Assembly: GCA_017459985.1 (NCBI GenBank) | Contig: JAFUBX010000033.1 | Span: 1 to 62,671 of the forward strand | Reading direction: 5' to 3' | Length of the DNA: 62,671 bases | From: Parasporobacterium sp. | Lineage (GTDB): Bacteria; Bacillota; Clostridia; Lachnospirales; Lachnospiraceae | Shown here: positions 40,450 to 48,979 of the stretch, piece after piece | Position numbering within the stretch: the first letter of the stretch is position 1 | Layout: every line of letters starts with the position of its first letter | Program-made: the position numbers and the translations under genes | Notes under the pieces: generated by a model | Told to the model about the DNA's origin: nothing | Databases searched by the model: none | Seen by the model: the letters and a program-made list of their open reading frames with translations, nothing else

Positions 40450-42588
40450 TTACAATACTCTCAGGAACCAGCTGATATCGGAGCGATAATGCATATCCCA
40501 ATATACGGTTCCGTTCTCGGGGCTGGAGCAGTGGACAACATATCCGTCGCCGGCGTAGATTGCCACGTGCTGTCCTCCTCCATATACAACGATGTCTCCT
40601 GGCTGAAGTTCATCAGCTCCGATGATATAGCCGAAGCTTGACCCGTTATATTCCAGAGAAGCGTGGGAGCAATAAATCCCGAATTCTCCGAAGATCAGAT
40701 GAACGAATCCTGAGCAGTCTGTTCCGCTGTACAGGGAATTGCCGCCCCAGACATACGGTGTAACTCCGACATATCCCATCGCATAATTTACGATCTGCTG
40801 ACCCAGAGAACTGTATACCACTTCTTCCGGTTCCTCGATCTCAATCTCCTCGAAATCATCTTCGGAATCAGAACCCTCGTCCGAATCGAAATCCTCCGCA
40901 GACCAGGAATCATCCGTTGAATCGGAATCCTCTGCAGATGTTTCTACGTAGTACCATTCCTCGGTATCATAATCAAAGACCCATTCGCCGGTTTCTTCGT
41001 AAGTTTCCTCTGCATAGGAATCCTCGGAATCATCATTGTCTTCATAGGATTCATAGGATTCTTCAGAGTACTCTTCCTCGGATTCCTCTGTGAATTCCGT
41101 TGTTTCTTCTGTATAGCCGTAGTCTACGTAGTACCATTCCTCGGTGTCATAATTGAAGACCCATTCGCCGGTCTCTTCATAAGTATCGTCCTCATAGGAA
41201 GTATAGGAATCGATCTCCTCATGGGGCTCTTCTGTATAATACTCCTCCGGGTACTCTTCTGTACGGCTGTAGTCAACATAGTACCATTCTTCGGTATTAT
41301 AATCGAAAACCCACTCTCCGATATCCTCGTAGGTATCATAGGATTCGTAGGTATCATAGGACTCGTAAGCCTCCTCCGGTTCGTAGGATTCCCAGGTATC
41401 CTCCTGTTCATAAGAATACTCCGGCTCTTCATGGTACCAGGACCTGTTATAATACTCCCGGTCTTCATGATATTCCGGTCTCGCGTAGGCTTCAGGCTCT
41501 TCGTAGGCTACCGGTTCTTCGTACACTACCGGCTCTTCGTAAACCTCAGACTCCTCGAATACTACAGGCTCTTCGTACACTGCCGGTTCTTCGTAGTCCT
41601 CAGACTCTTCATAGACTGCTGGCTCTTCATAATCCTCAGATTTCTCATACACTGCCGGCTCTTCATAATCCTCAGATTCCTCATACACTACAGGCTCTTC
41701 ATAAGCTTCAGGTTCTTCATAAGCATCCGGCTCCCCGTAGCTGTCAGGTTCTTCATAGAACTCCGGTTCCTCGTAGGATCCGGCATAGGCTAGCTCTGCT
41801 TCGATGAATTCCGAATCTGCGGTCCGGAACATCTCCTCCACAGGTCTGATCGGAAGTTCATACGCCGGTTCTTCTGCTGCAGGTTCCGCATATAAGGCCT
41901 GCTCCTCCGGCTCTGCAACTGCAACATCTTCCACTGCCTGTGCTTCATCCGCCGGGATCTCCTCTGCATCCTGTCCTGCTGCCGGTGCATCTTCCGGTTC
42001 TGCCGAAGGATCTGCAGCAGCTTCTGCGGCTGCAGGCTCTTCCTCCGCCGGTGCTGCAACAATCGTCCCCGGTTCTGCTGCCGGAGTCTGCAGGGTGGCC
42101 AACTCCTTCTCATCAGTTTCCGCGGAATCGGCTGCTGCCAGTGCTTCCTCCGATTCCTGAACAGAATCGCTTAACTGTGCCGCCACAACCTTGTCCGGGG
42201 TCTCCTCCGGAATCTGCACTTCCGGTTCCCAGGCAGGGATCTGCGCTGCAGTATCCGCTTCCTCCGAAGATGTATAGGATACCGGTACATTCTTTGAAAG
42301 ATCCACAACGCCTGTAATTCTCAGCATCCCGTCAGAAGGCCGGACCATGATGTCATCTGCTGCCGCTTCTTCACTGGCTTCCGGCATCTGCACATCCAAT
42401 AAGGAAGCGCTGCCGGCGGATACTCCGGTTCCAGCCGCTGCAGAATCCGCGGAAGCATGATTTCTGTTTCCCACATAGCCGTTCTTTGCCAGGGAATAGA
42501 CTGAAAAGGCGGAAACGCCTATCAGTACGATAATGATCATTGACACGACTAACGCAACCACGCCTGATCGGTTATGTTTCCTTCTCAT
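40450..42588 (-). CDS. NlpC/P60-family cell-wall hydrolase with long repeat linker
   Basis: A 712-residue, membrane-anchored wall enzyme. An N-terminal transmembrane helix (VVALVVSMIIIVLIGVSAF) leads to an Ala/Glu-rich stretch, then about 130 residues of YEEP/YEES decamer-like repeats (roughly 280-395). Next are three copies of a GEWVFDYDTEEWYYV module that resembles cell-wall-binding Trp-Tyr repeats, and finally an NlpC/P60 domain (596-712) with Cys625 in GTDCSGF, His674 in GQHVAIY and His686. The catalytic triad appears complete, so it should cut gamma-D-Glu-diamino acid or similar peptide bonds. It is monocistronic with its own terminator. The very acidic middle is unusual. Confidence 0.88.
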   Translation of the reverse strand: MRRKHNRSGVVALVVSMIIIVLIGVSAFSVYSLAKNGYVGNRNHASADSAAAGTGVSAGSASLLDVQMPEASEEAAADDIMVRPSDGMLRITGVVDLSKNVPVSYTSSEEADTAAQIPAWEPEVQIPEETPDKVVAAQLSDSVQESEEALAAADSAETDEKELATLQTPAAEPGTIVAAPAEEEPAAAEAAADPSAEPEDAPAAGQDAEEIPADEAQAVEDVAVAEPEEQALYAEPAAEEPAYELPIRPVEEMFRTADSEFIEAELAYAGSYEEPEFYEEPDSYGEPDAYEEPEAYEEPVVYEESEDYEEPAVYEKSEDYEEPAVYEESEDYEEPAVYEEPVVFEESEVYEEPVVYEEPVAYEEPEAYARPEYHEDREYYNRSWYHEEPEYSYEQEDTWESYEPEEAYESYDTYESYDTYEDIGEWVFDYNTEEWYYVDYSRTEEYPEEYYTEEPHEEIDSYTSYEDDTYEETGEWVFNYDTEEWYYVDYGYTEETTEFTEESEEEYSEESYESYEDNDDSEDSYAEETYEETGEWVFDYDTEEWYYVETSAEDSDSTDDSWSAEDFDSDEGSDSEDDFEEIEIEEPEEVVYSSLGQQIVNYAMGYVGVTPYVWGGNSLYSGTDCSGFVHLIFGEFGIYCSHASLEYNGSSFGYIIGADELQPGDIVVYGGGQHVAIYAGDGYVVHCSSPENGTVYWDMHYRSDISWFLRVL

Positions 42589-42720
42589 ATCTTACAACCT
42601 CTTTTTACAGTTTTAAACGACTCTGAAAAAGAATAAATTGACATTCCTCCGCCTCCTGTATAAGATAGAAAGAAGGCAGGATCCTTAACAATTTGGTTTT
42701 GTTTTCTTAATCGTTCTGCA

Positions 42721-42797
42721 ATAATATAACACAGGTCGTAACATTTTGTACAGTACTTTGTAACACTTTTTTAATAATTTTTATATTTTTGTGTAAC
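42721..42797. promoter_or_regulatory. Divergent control region of the NlpC/P60 and HD genes
   Basis: An AT-rich block with TGTTAC-type hexamers on the minus strand (at 42738-42743, 42759-42764 and 42792-42797), next to a TATATT box. WalR sites (TGTWAH-N5-TGTWAH) often control wall hydrolases, but the spacing here does not fit exactly, so this is only a suggestion. The HD gene on the other side has no visible ribosome binding site. Confidence 0.35.
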
Positions 42798-42872
42798 ATT
42801 TATTGCCATCCAAAGTGTTGGAATCCTTGATTTTAAAGCATTTTTCCAGGTTTTGAGAACTTCAGATTAATT

Positions 42873-43409
42873 ATGAAAAAACTTTCCGATCAGGATATTT
42901 CTTCTTTATATATGGAATTTCAGACGCCGGAACATGTCAGGAGACACTGCAGGGCGGTTACGGACTGTGCGCTCAGGCTGGCGCAGGCCCTGATGGCGTC
43001 CGGCCCGGAGGCTCCTGTTCTGGACCCTGATCTGATCTATGGTGCCGGAATGGTCCATGATATGGCCAGAACTCTGCCCCATCATGAAACTGCAGCCGCA
43101 GACCGGCTGGAGGAACTTGGATTTCTTCGGGAGGCTGCCATCGTGCGGGAACATATGCGAACCATGACGTATCATGACATAGATCACGTCACGGAGGCCG
43201 ACCTTCTCTATTTCAGCGACCGGATCGTGCAGGAAGACACTTTTGTCGGGGTTAAGAAACGCTTTGATTATTTCCGGGAGAAGATGATAAAAAACGGCAG
43301 GGATCCTGACAGTGAGATGGCCAGGAACAACCGCCGTCACGCGGAAGAATTTGAAGCCGCCATCGAAAAAAAGACCGGGCGGACGCTGTCTGAGATCTGC
43401 AGCGGCTGA
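42873..43409 (+). CDS. HD-domain phosphohydrolase
   Basis: A 178-residue protein with an HD superfamily core: HVRRHCRAVTDCA near residue 20, the paired GMVHDMAR, then REHMRTMTYHD and YFSDRIVQ with the final Asp. The family hydrolyses phosphate esters such as nucleotides; the substrate is not visible. The ATG lacks a recognisable Shine-Dalgarno sequence, so translation may be weak or the start misjudged. It converges on the MATE gene. Confidence 0.8.
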   Translation: MKKLSDQDISSLYMEFQTPEHVRRHCRAVTDCALRLAQALMASGPEAPVLDPDLIYGAGMVHDMARTLPHHETAAADRLEELGFLREAAIVREHMRTMTYHDIDHVTEADLLYFSDRIVQEDTFVGVKKRFDYFREKMIKNGRDPDSEMARNNRRHAEEFEAAIEKKTGRTLSEICSG

Positions 43410-43482
43410 TCCACAGGAAGAAAGACTGCCCGCCACCGGAAGAGCCGCAAACAAACAAGCGGCAGCCGGAGGATCCCTCGGA

Positions 43483-44874
43483 TTAATCCTCCGCCACCAG
43501 GTTTACGATCCAGATTCCGGACCGTACCATGAAGAATCCGATCAGGCATTTCACCAGATCCATGCAGTTAACCAGAATAAAGATGGTCAGGATCGGCAGC
43601 TGTGTGAAATGCGTCAGCACAAACGCCAGAGGGATCATACAAACCCAGGTGTATCCGCTGTCAAAAATAAAGGTAATGATCGTTCTGCCCCCGCTGCGGA
43701 GAGTGAAATAACAGGCGTTCAGATAGGCGCTGACCGGCATGAAGACTCCGACCACCCTGAGGAACCGGGCCGCCATGGCTTTGACCGAATCCAGGGTATT
43801 GTAGATCCCGGACAGTACGGGAGCCAGGAAGATCATGATAATTCCGATCCCGATGCACAGCACCACACCCAGCAGCATGATCTTTCTAAAATCCGAAGCA
43901 GCTTCCTCCAGCAGGCCGGCCCCCAGATGCTGGCCGATCACAATGGTGATCGTGGAGCCCAGCGCCATGGTCAGACAGAAAAACAGATTTCCGATGGTGG
44001 AAGAAATGTTCGTGGCCGATACCACTTCCAGCCCCCGGATCGAATAACATTGATTCAGGACCGCCATTCCGGCGGACCACAGCAGTTCGTTGATCAGAAG
44101 CGGCGTTCCTTTCCGGATCATCTGCCCCGCCAGTGCCCGACCGATCTTCAGGGACCGGTACAGCTTCCGGAAGAAGGGAAATCTGACATGATGAGTATGG
44201 GCATAGATGATCAGGATTCCGCATTCCACAAACCGGGAGATCACGGTCGCCACCGCAGCGCCCGTCGTCCCGAGAACCGGCGCTCCGAATTTTCCGAAGA
44301 TCAGGATATAGTTTCCGACCAGGTTCACCGCCACGGCGATCATGCTGCTCCGCATGGGAACCACCGTCTCCCCGGCTTCCCGGAGGGTCGAGGAATACAT
44401 CTGCATGATGGCAAAGGGCAGAAGCTGGATCATCATGACATGCAGATATTCCATGCTGAAACCGAAGGTAGCCGCAAGATCCAGGCCTTCTTCGCCTTCA
44501 TGAAGAAACAGGCGGATCAGACTGCCGCCCTGCAGCCACAGGATCACCGCCACGATCGCTGTCGCCGCCAGCGCGATCAGCAGTTTCATCCGGACGGTCT
44601 GCCGGATACCTTCTTCGTCTCCCTTGCCCACAAACTGAGCCGTGAAAATCCCTGCCCCGGACAATCCTCCGAAGATACAGAGATTGAACACAAAAATAAG
44701 CTGGTTGGCAATTGCAACCCCCGACATCGGTTCGGTTCCAACCTGGCCAACCATGATATTATCCAGAAGACTCACAAAATTCGTGATCACATTCTGGAGC
44801 AGGATAGGAAGCATAATGGCAAAGATCCGTTTATAATACTGCCTGCTTCCGATATAAGATCTGACTTTCTGCAT
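43483..44874 (-). CDS. MATE-family multidrug/metabolite exporter
   Basis: A 463-residue, 12-helix antiporter of the MATE family (MatE domains 1 and 2). Landmarks are the N-terminal MLPILLQNVITNFVSLLDNI, GTEPMSGVAIANQL and TLREAGETVVPM. It starts 9 bp after porB (GGGATC before the ATG) and may be read from the por promoter. The export substrate is unknown. Confidence 0.92.
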   Translation of the reverse strand: MQKVRSYIGSRQYYKRIFAIMLPILLQNVITNFVSLLDNIMVGQVGTEPMSGVAIANQLIFVFNLCIFGGLSGAGIFTAQFVGKGDEEGIRQTVRMKLLIALAATAIVAVILWLQGGSLIRLFLHEGEEGLDLAATFGFSMEYLHVMMIQLLPFAIMQMYSSTLREAGETVVPMRSSMIAVAVNLVGNYILIFGKFGAPVLGTTGAAVATVISRFVECGILIIYAHTHHVRFPFFRKLYRSLKIGRALAGQMIRKGTPLLINELLWSAGMAVLNQCYSIRGLEVVSATNISSTIGNLFFCLTMALGSTITIVIGQHLGAGLLEEAASDFRKIMLLGVVLCIGIGIIMIFLAPVLSGIYNTLDSVKAMAARFLRVVGVFMPVSAYLNACYFTLRSGGRTIITFIFDSGYTWVCMIPLAFVLTHFTQLPILTIFILVNCMDLVKCLIGFFMVRSGIWIVNLVAED

Positions 44875-44883
44875 GATCCCTTT

Positions 44884-45813
44884 TTAATTTACTTTGCTCA
44901 ACAGTTCTTCCCATTTCCGGTCCACATAATTCTGGGCTTCCTCAATGGTCCATTCATTACCCGGCTTAAAACAGTGACGGAACCGGCCCTGCAGCTTCAT
45001 GAATTCCTCCACCGGGAGTTTGTTCTTCGGCTCATAATTCAGATACCAGGTCCCTTCAATGACCTCATACATGGGCCAGACACAGGTCTCCACAGCCATT
45101 TTGCAGATCAGGGCAAGATCCTCCGTCGGGTACTGCCATCCGCGGGGGCAGGGAGACATGACATTGACAAAGGCCGGGCCCGGCGTATAAATGGCCCGGT
45201 TGGCCTTCTCATGAAGGTCTCTCAGATTGCCGATATACGTTGTCTGGGCCACATAGGGGATCCCGTGGGCCGCCATGATCTGAGTCAGATCCTTCTTGTT
45301 CTGTACCTTTCCGGTGGATACTTTTCCGGCCGGGGTCGTGGTGGCATTGGCAAACCGAGGGGTTGAGGAAGACCTCTGGATCCCGGTGTTCATATAGGCT
45401 TCATTGTCATAGCAAAAATACGTCAGGTCCGTCCCCCGCTCCATGGCGCCGGACAGGGACTGGAATCCGATATCATAGGTCCCGCCGTCTCCTCCAATCA
45501 CCAGGATCTTCACATTGGCATCCAGTTCACCCTTTTTCTGTTTCATTTTGATGGCAGCTTCCACACCGCTGCCGATAGCGGAGGCATTTTCAAATGCTCC
45601 GTGAATATAGGAATCGGTCCAGGCGGTGTAGGGATACAGGAAGGAGGAGACCTCCAGACATCCGGTGGCGTTGACGATCACCGCCTGATCCTCTTCATCC
45701 AGGGCTCTGGTCATGGCCCGGCACAGGATCCCGGCGCCGCAGCCGGAGCACAGACGATGTCCCGGTGCAAACCGTTCCGGCTTACTGAGTTCTTTTTTAT
45801 GATTATAAGCCAT
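44884..45813 (-). CDS. porB: 2-oxoacid:ferredoxin oxidoreductase, beta subunit
   Basis: The 309-residue thiamine-diphosphate subunit. The TPP motif starts GGDGGTYDIGFQSLSG and ends with NEAYMNTGIQRSSSTP; N-terminal CSGCGAGILCRAM and ATGCLEV supply cluster Cys ligands. Its ATG overlaps the porA stop by one base. The nearby pyruvate-type TPRFANATTTPAG sequence and C-terminal CPRGW motif fit pyruvate synthase subunits, but other 2-oxoacids cannot be excluded. Confidence 0.93.
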   Translation of the reverse strand: MAYNHKKELSKPERFAPGHRLCSGCGAGILCRAMTRALDEEDQAVIVNATGCLEVSSFLYPYTAWTDSYIHGAFENASAIGSGVEAAIKMKQKKGELDANVKILVIGGDGGTYDIGFQSLSGAMERGTDLTYFCYDNEAYMNTGIQRSSSTPRFANATTTPAGKVSTGKVQNKKDLTQIMAAHGIPYVAQTTYIGNLRDLHEKANRAIYTPGPAFVNVMSPCPRGWQYPTEDLALICKMAVETCVWPMYEVIEGTWYLNYEPKNKLPVEEFMKLQGRFRHCFKPGNEWTIEEAQNYVDRKWEELLSKVN

Positions 45814-47012
45814 CAGAGCACCTCCTTCTCATTGCTTCTCTGCCCCATATGCAGATACACGGGGCCGGTTTCTCCGGTTTCGAGAATCTCATACAAATGG
45901 TCGTATACCCTGCGGATATCTTCCATCCGGCAGTCACGTCCGCCCAGTCCGTACACCACGTCAATCAGCTTCGGAACCTTTGGAAGCGTAATGCAGGCGG
46001 CACAGGTCTCTGCGTACACAGGCCCTCCGCATCCGGAAAATCCTTCGCTCTTGTCCATGACCGCTGCTGCCCTGACTCCGGACAGTGCCTTTGCGATCTC
46101 CTCCGCCGGGAAGGGACGGAAGGACCGGATCTTGATCAGGCCCACCTTTTTTCCTTCTCTGCGCATCTCGTCAATGCAGGCTCTGGCTGTCCCTGCGGTG
46201 CTTCCGATCAGGACCAGCGCCGCTTCCGCATCTTCCATGCAGTATTCCTCGATCAGGCCATACCGTCTGCCGAAAGTCCGTTCAAAATCCGCTGCCACAT
46301 CCAGGATCGCCTGTTTCGCGTTTTTCATTGCCTGGGCCTGCTGCACCTTGTGTTCCATATAGTACGGGCAGGTATCATAAGGGCCTACCGCCAGGGGCAT
46401 ATCCGGATTCAGCAGATAATTCTCCGGCTCATAGGTCCCGACAAATGCTTTGACCTTCTCATCCGTTTCCAGAAGGATGTTTTCCACCGCATGGGAGGTG
46501 ATGAATCCATCCTGGCAGATCATGATCGGAAGCCGCACATCGGGACGTTCCGCGATCCGCATGGCCTGAAGATAATTATCATACGCCTCCTGGTTGTTCT
46601 CCGCATACAGCTGGATCCATCCGGAGTCTCTGGCTCCCATGGAATCCGAATGGTCATTGTTGATATTGATGGGTCCCGTCAGGGCCCGGTTGACGCAGGC
46701 CAGGGTCACCGGCAGTCTGGCGGAGGCTACCACGTAAAGCATCTCATACATAAAGGCCAGGCCGGCGGAAGATGTGGCTGTGACCGCCCGGCAGCCCGCT
46801 GCCTGTGCTCCCATGCAGGCGGACATGGAGGAATGCTCCGATTCCACGGTCACAAATTCCGTGGAGACCTTGCCGTCCGCCACATACTGGGCAAAATACT
46901 GCGGGATCTCCGTGGAAGGAGTAATGGGAAACGCCGCAAATACATCCGGCTCGATCTGCTTCATCGCATAGGCGATCGCTTCATTCCCCGACATTCTGTC
47001 TTTGATACTCAT
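45813..47012 (-). CDS. porA: 2-oxoacid:ferredoxin oxidoreductase, alpha subunit
   Basis: The 399-residue alpha subunit of a four-subunit 2-oxoacid:ferredoxin oxidoreductase. The start at 47012 (MSIKDRMSGNEAIAYAMKQI) follows GAAGGAGGGAGAACAGTC. AAFPITPSTEIPQYFA and TATSSAGLAFMYEML are the conserved pyrimidine-domain blocks; the C-terminal transketolase part has LIGSTAGTARACIDEMR. It overlaps porD by 4 bp. The complex reduces ferredoxin with CoA-dependent decarboxylation, or runs in reverse. Confidence 0.93.
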   Translation of the reverse strand: MSIKDRMSGNEAIAYAMKQIEPDVFAAFPITPSTEIPQYFAQYVADGKVSTEFVTVESEHSSMSACMGAQAAGCRAVTATSSAGLAFMYEMLYVVASARLPVTLACVNRALTGPININNDHSDSMGARDSGWIQLYAENNQEAYDNYLQAMRIAERPDVRLPIMICQDGFITSHAVENILLETDEKVKAFVGTYEPENYLLNPDMPLAVGPYDTCPYYMEHKVQQAQAMKNAKQAILDVAADFERTFGRRYGLIEEYCMEDAEAALVLIGSTAGTARACIDEMRREGKKVGLIKIRSFRPFPAEEIAKALSGVRAAAVMDKSEGFSGCGGPVYAETCAACITLPKVPKLIDVVYGLGGRDCRMEDIRRVYDHLYEILETGETGPVYLHMGQRSNEKEVL

Positions 47013-47320
47013 GACTGTTCTCCCTCCTTCACAAAATCGATGGCGGAAAACGGACAGATCCTGTAGCAGATGCCGCATCCCTTGCAATGGTCATAGTCAA
47101 ATCCGAGGCGCTTCCCTTCCTTTACGGGAATGGAAGAGTCGGGGCAGAATGGGGCGCACAGCAGGCACTGTTTGCAGTTCTGCGGAATATAAACCGGCCG
47201 GTTGCTTCTCCACTCGCCGGTCATCGTCGCAACCGAGGTGGCTGCTCCCGGGATCTCTCCTCCGATGGTCATCTCCTGCCAGGGAGTCGATTCATTGATA
47301 TCCTGAGGCTTTCTGATCAT
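47009..47320 (-). CDS. porD: 2-oxoacid:ferredoxin oxidoreductase, delta (ferredoxin-like) subunit
   Basis: A 103-residue 2[4Fe-4S] ferredoxin-like subunit. Both motifs are complete: CKQCLLCAPFCP and CKGCGICYRICP. It carries electrons from the TPP site to external ferredoxin. Its ATGA overlaps the porC stop, and its own end overlaps porA by 4 bp. Confidence 0.95.
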   Translation of the reverse strand: MIRKPQDINESTPWQEMTIGGEIPGAATSVATMTGEWRSNRPVYIPQNCKQCLLCAPFCPDSSIPVKEGKRLGFDYDHCKGCGICYRICPFSAIDFVKEGEQS

Positions 47321-47895
47321 GCGCCTTTCACCTCCTTTAAGGATTCTTTCAGGCAGTTCATATTGCCCTCGATTACCTGGGGTTTGGATGCAAATTTGTG
47401 ATGGAAGGACTCTTCCATGTCCGCGGCAAACTGATCCTCATCCAGTACTTTGCTGACCTTCACGATGGCAGCCAGCATGGGGGTATTCGGAAAATAATTT
47501 CCCAGATGCTTCTCCGAAATGCTGCGGGCGTCAATGGTAAAGATCCTTCCCTGATATCCGTTCAGCAGAGGACGGAATCCCTCCGGCTCCTTCGCGGAAT
47601 TGATCACGATCGCGCCGTCCTTCTTAAGTCCCGCCGTCACATCCACCGACTCCAGGAGACTTTCGTCCACAACGACGACATAATCCGGTTCATAAATATT
47701 GGAATGGACCGTGCAGCGCTCATCGCTGATCCGGTTGTAGGCCGTGATCGGGGCGCCCATCCGCTCCGGGCCGTATTCCGGAAATCCCTGAACATATTTC
47801 CCTGCCGTAAAAGCGGCGTCCGCCAGCAAAAGGCATGCGGTCTTGGCACCCTGGCCTCCCCGGCCGTGCCATCTGATCTCTGTTATCCTGTTCAA
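47317..47895 (-). CDS. porC: 2-oxoacid:ferredoxin oxidoreductase, gamma subunit
   Basis: The 192-residue gamma subunit. It begins with TTG at 47895 after AAAGGGAAC. IRWHGRGGQGAKTACLLLA at the start and the PEYGPERMGAPITAYNRIS block are characteristic. With porD, porA and porB it forms the usual CDAB order. A CbiT-like gene precedes it by 28 bp. Confidence 0.93.
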   Translation of the reverse strand: MNRITEIRWHGRGGQGAKTACLLLADAAFTAGKYVQGFPEYGPERMGAPITAYNRISDERCTVHSNIYEPDYVVVVDESLLESVDVTAGLKKDGAIVINSAKEPEGFRPLLNGYQGRIFTIDARSISEKHLGNYFPNTPMLAAIVKVSKVLDEDQFAADMEESFHHKFASKPQVIEGNMNCLKESLKEVKGA

Positions 47896-47923
47896 TATAA
47901 GTTCCCTTTCTGAATCTTTGTTC

Positions 47924-48826
47924 CTATACCGCTTTCCCCGAAATGATCCACGGGGCGGGTTCTGCCTGGAACATATGGTTCTGGTTCATCTTGGATACTG
48001 CCACCTGGATCATTTCCATATCCCGGATCCCGTACTTTTCAAACAGCTGGGGAATGACGGCGGCCATCTTGAAGTCCAGTGTATAAATGACAAATTCCAT
48101 CTGCGGATTGACCTTCAGCAGGCACCGGATCTCCTGTTCCGTACTGGCGGAAGCCACCAGCATGGTCAGGCTGGGGACCGGAAGTCCTGACAGGGTCTCG
48201 TCATCCACATGGTCAATGATCGTCACATTGTTGATTCCGAATTTTTCCACATTGTCTTCCAGGGTCACCCGGTCCCTGGAGGAGTATTCCACGGCGATGA
48301 TGTGGCCCTCACTGGCCAGGATCGCCGATTCCACGGCAATGCTCTCTCCGCTGATGATGCAGATATTGTCCCCGTAGGATACATGCATCTTGTTCAGGAT
48401 CACCGCCCGGAGCTCGCTTCCTACATACTGTACCGAGCCCTTGGAGAAGCTGGCGTTCTTCATGCCGATCTTGTAGGTATTGCAGGCATTGGGGTTGATG
48501 ATCATCATGGCGGCGGAGGCGTTGATCCCCCGGTTGATCATATCCTTGATCTTGTCATGCTTGATCGGCCCTTCCGGCTCGGATCCTTCGTTATACCAGA
48601 CCTCGCACTCTCCGAGTCCCACATCCCACATGCGGTAGAAAATATCATGATGCCCCGCTTCCGTGAAGACCATCACGCATTCATTTGCTTCGATGGCCGG
48701 GATCAGGTTCTTGTTCTTTCTTGTAATGTCCAGGATCTTGACCTTCTCCAGGTCCACCTGGGTATGCTCTACATAATACTGCAGCCAGCTCAATATGATC
48801 GTATTTCCGAACAGTTCGTTGCTCAT
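47924..48826 (-). CDS. CbiT/precorrin methyltransferase-like protein with degenerate SAM site
   Basis: A 300-residue protein, first gene of the por operon. Residues 130-260 align by eye with CbiT (precorrin-6Y C15-methyltransferase): SELRAVILNKMHVSYGD corresponds to the helix before motif I, followed by AVESAILASEGHIIAVEYSS and DNVEKFGINNVTIIDH. Motif I, normally DIGAGSGSVS, has become CIISGESIAV, losing two of three glycines and the Asp. The N-terminal part has a CbiE-like GLGECEVWYNEGSEP stretch. SAM binding is therefore doubtful. No cobalamin genes are near. Perhaps it is an assembly or regulatory factor for Por; that is inference. Confidence 0.6.
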   Translation of the reverse strand: MSNELFGNTIILSWLQYYVEHTQVDLEKVKILDITRKNKNLIPAIEANECVMVFTEAGHHDIFYRMWDVGLGECEVWYNEGSEPEGPIKHDKIKDMINRGINASAAMMIINPNACNTYKIGMKNASFSKGSVQYVGSELRAVILNKMHVSYGDNICIISGESIAVESAILASEGHIIAVEYSSRDRVTLEDNVEKFGINNVTIIDHVDDETLSGLPVPSLTMLVASASTEQEIRCLLKVNPQMEFVIYTLDFKMAAVIPQLFEKYGIRDMEMIQVAVSKMNQNHMFQAEPAPWIISGKAV

Positions 48827-48870
48827 GTGATTCTCCCCTTTCCGGCCGTTATGTTGGATAAAGTCACTTT

Positions 48871-48899
48871 ATTTTAGACGCAAGCGCTCTGGTAGTCAA
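48871..48899 (-). promoter_or_regulatory. por operon promoter
   Basis: On the minus strand TTGACT, 17 bases, TAAAAT, about 45 bp before the CbiT-like start (GGGGAG RBS). It would drive CbiT-like-porCDAB and perhaps the MATE gene. Confidence 0.82.
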
Positions 48900-48906
48900 T
48901 TCTTTG

Positions 48907-48935
48907 TTTATAAAAAAGCAATCTGATGATATAAT
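48907..48935 (+). promoter_or_regulatory. Promoter of the zinc-ribbon/TPM pair
   Basis: TTTATA, 17 bases, TATAAT, 45 bp before the start at 48980. The -10 is consensus, the -35 weak. It lies back to back with the por promoter. Confidence 0.6.
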
Positions 48936-48979
48936 GAAAATTCCAATACTATTTCAGTGAAATCAAAGAGGAAACGATT

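Noticed and set aside
43312-45366. Plus-strand open frame of 684 codons
   Set aside because: Antisense to the MATE and porB genes, His/Gln/Asp-rich with no domain.
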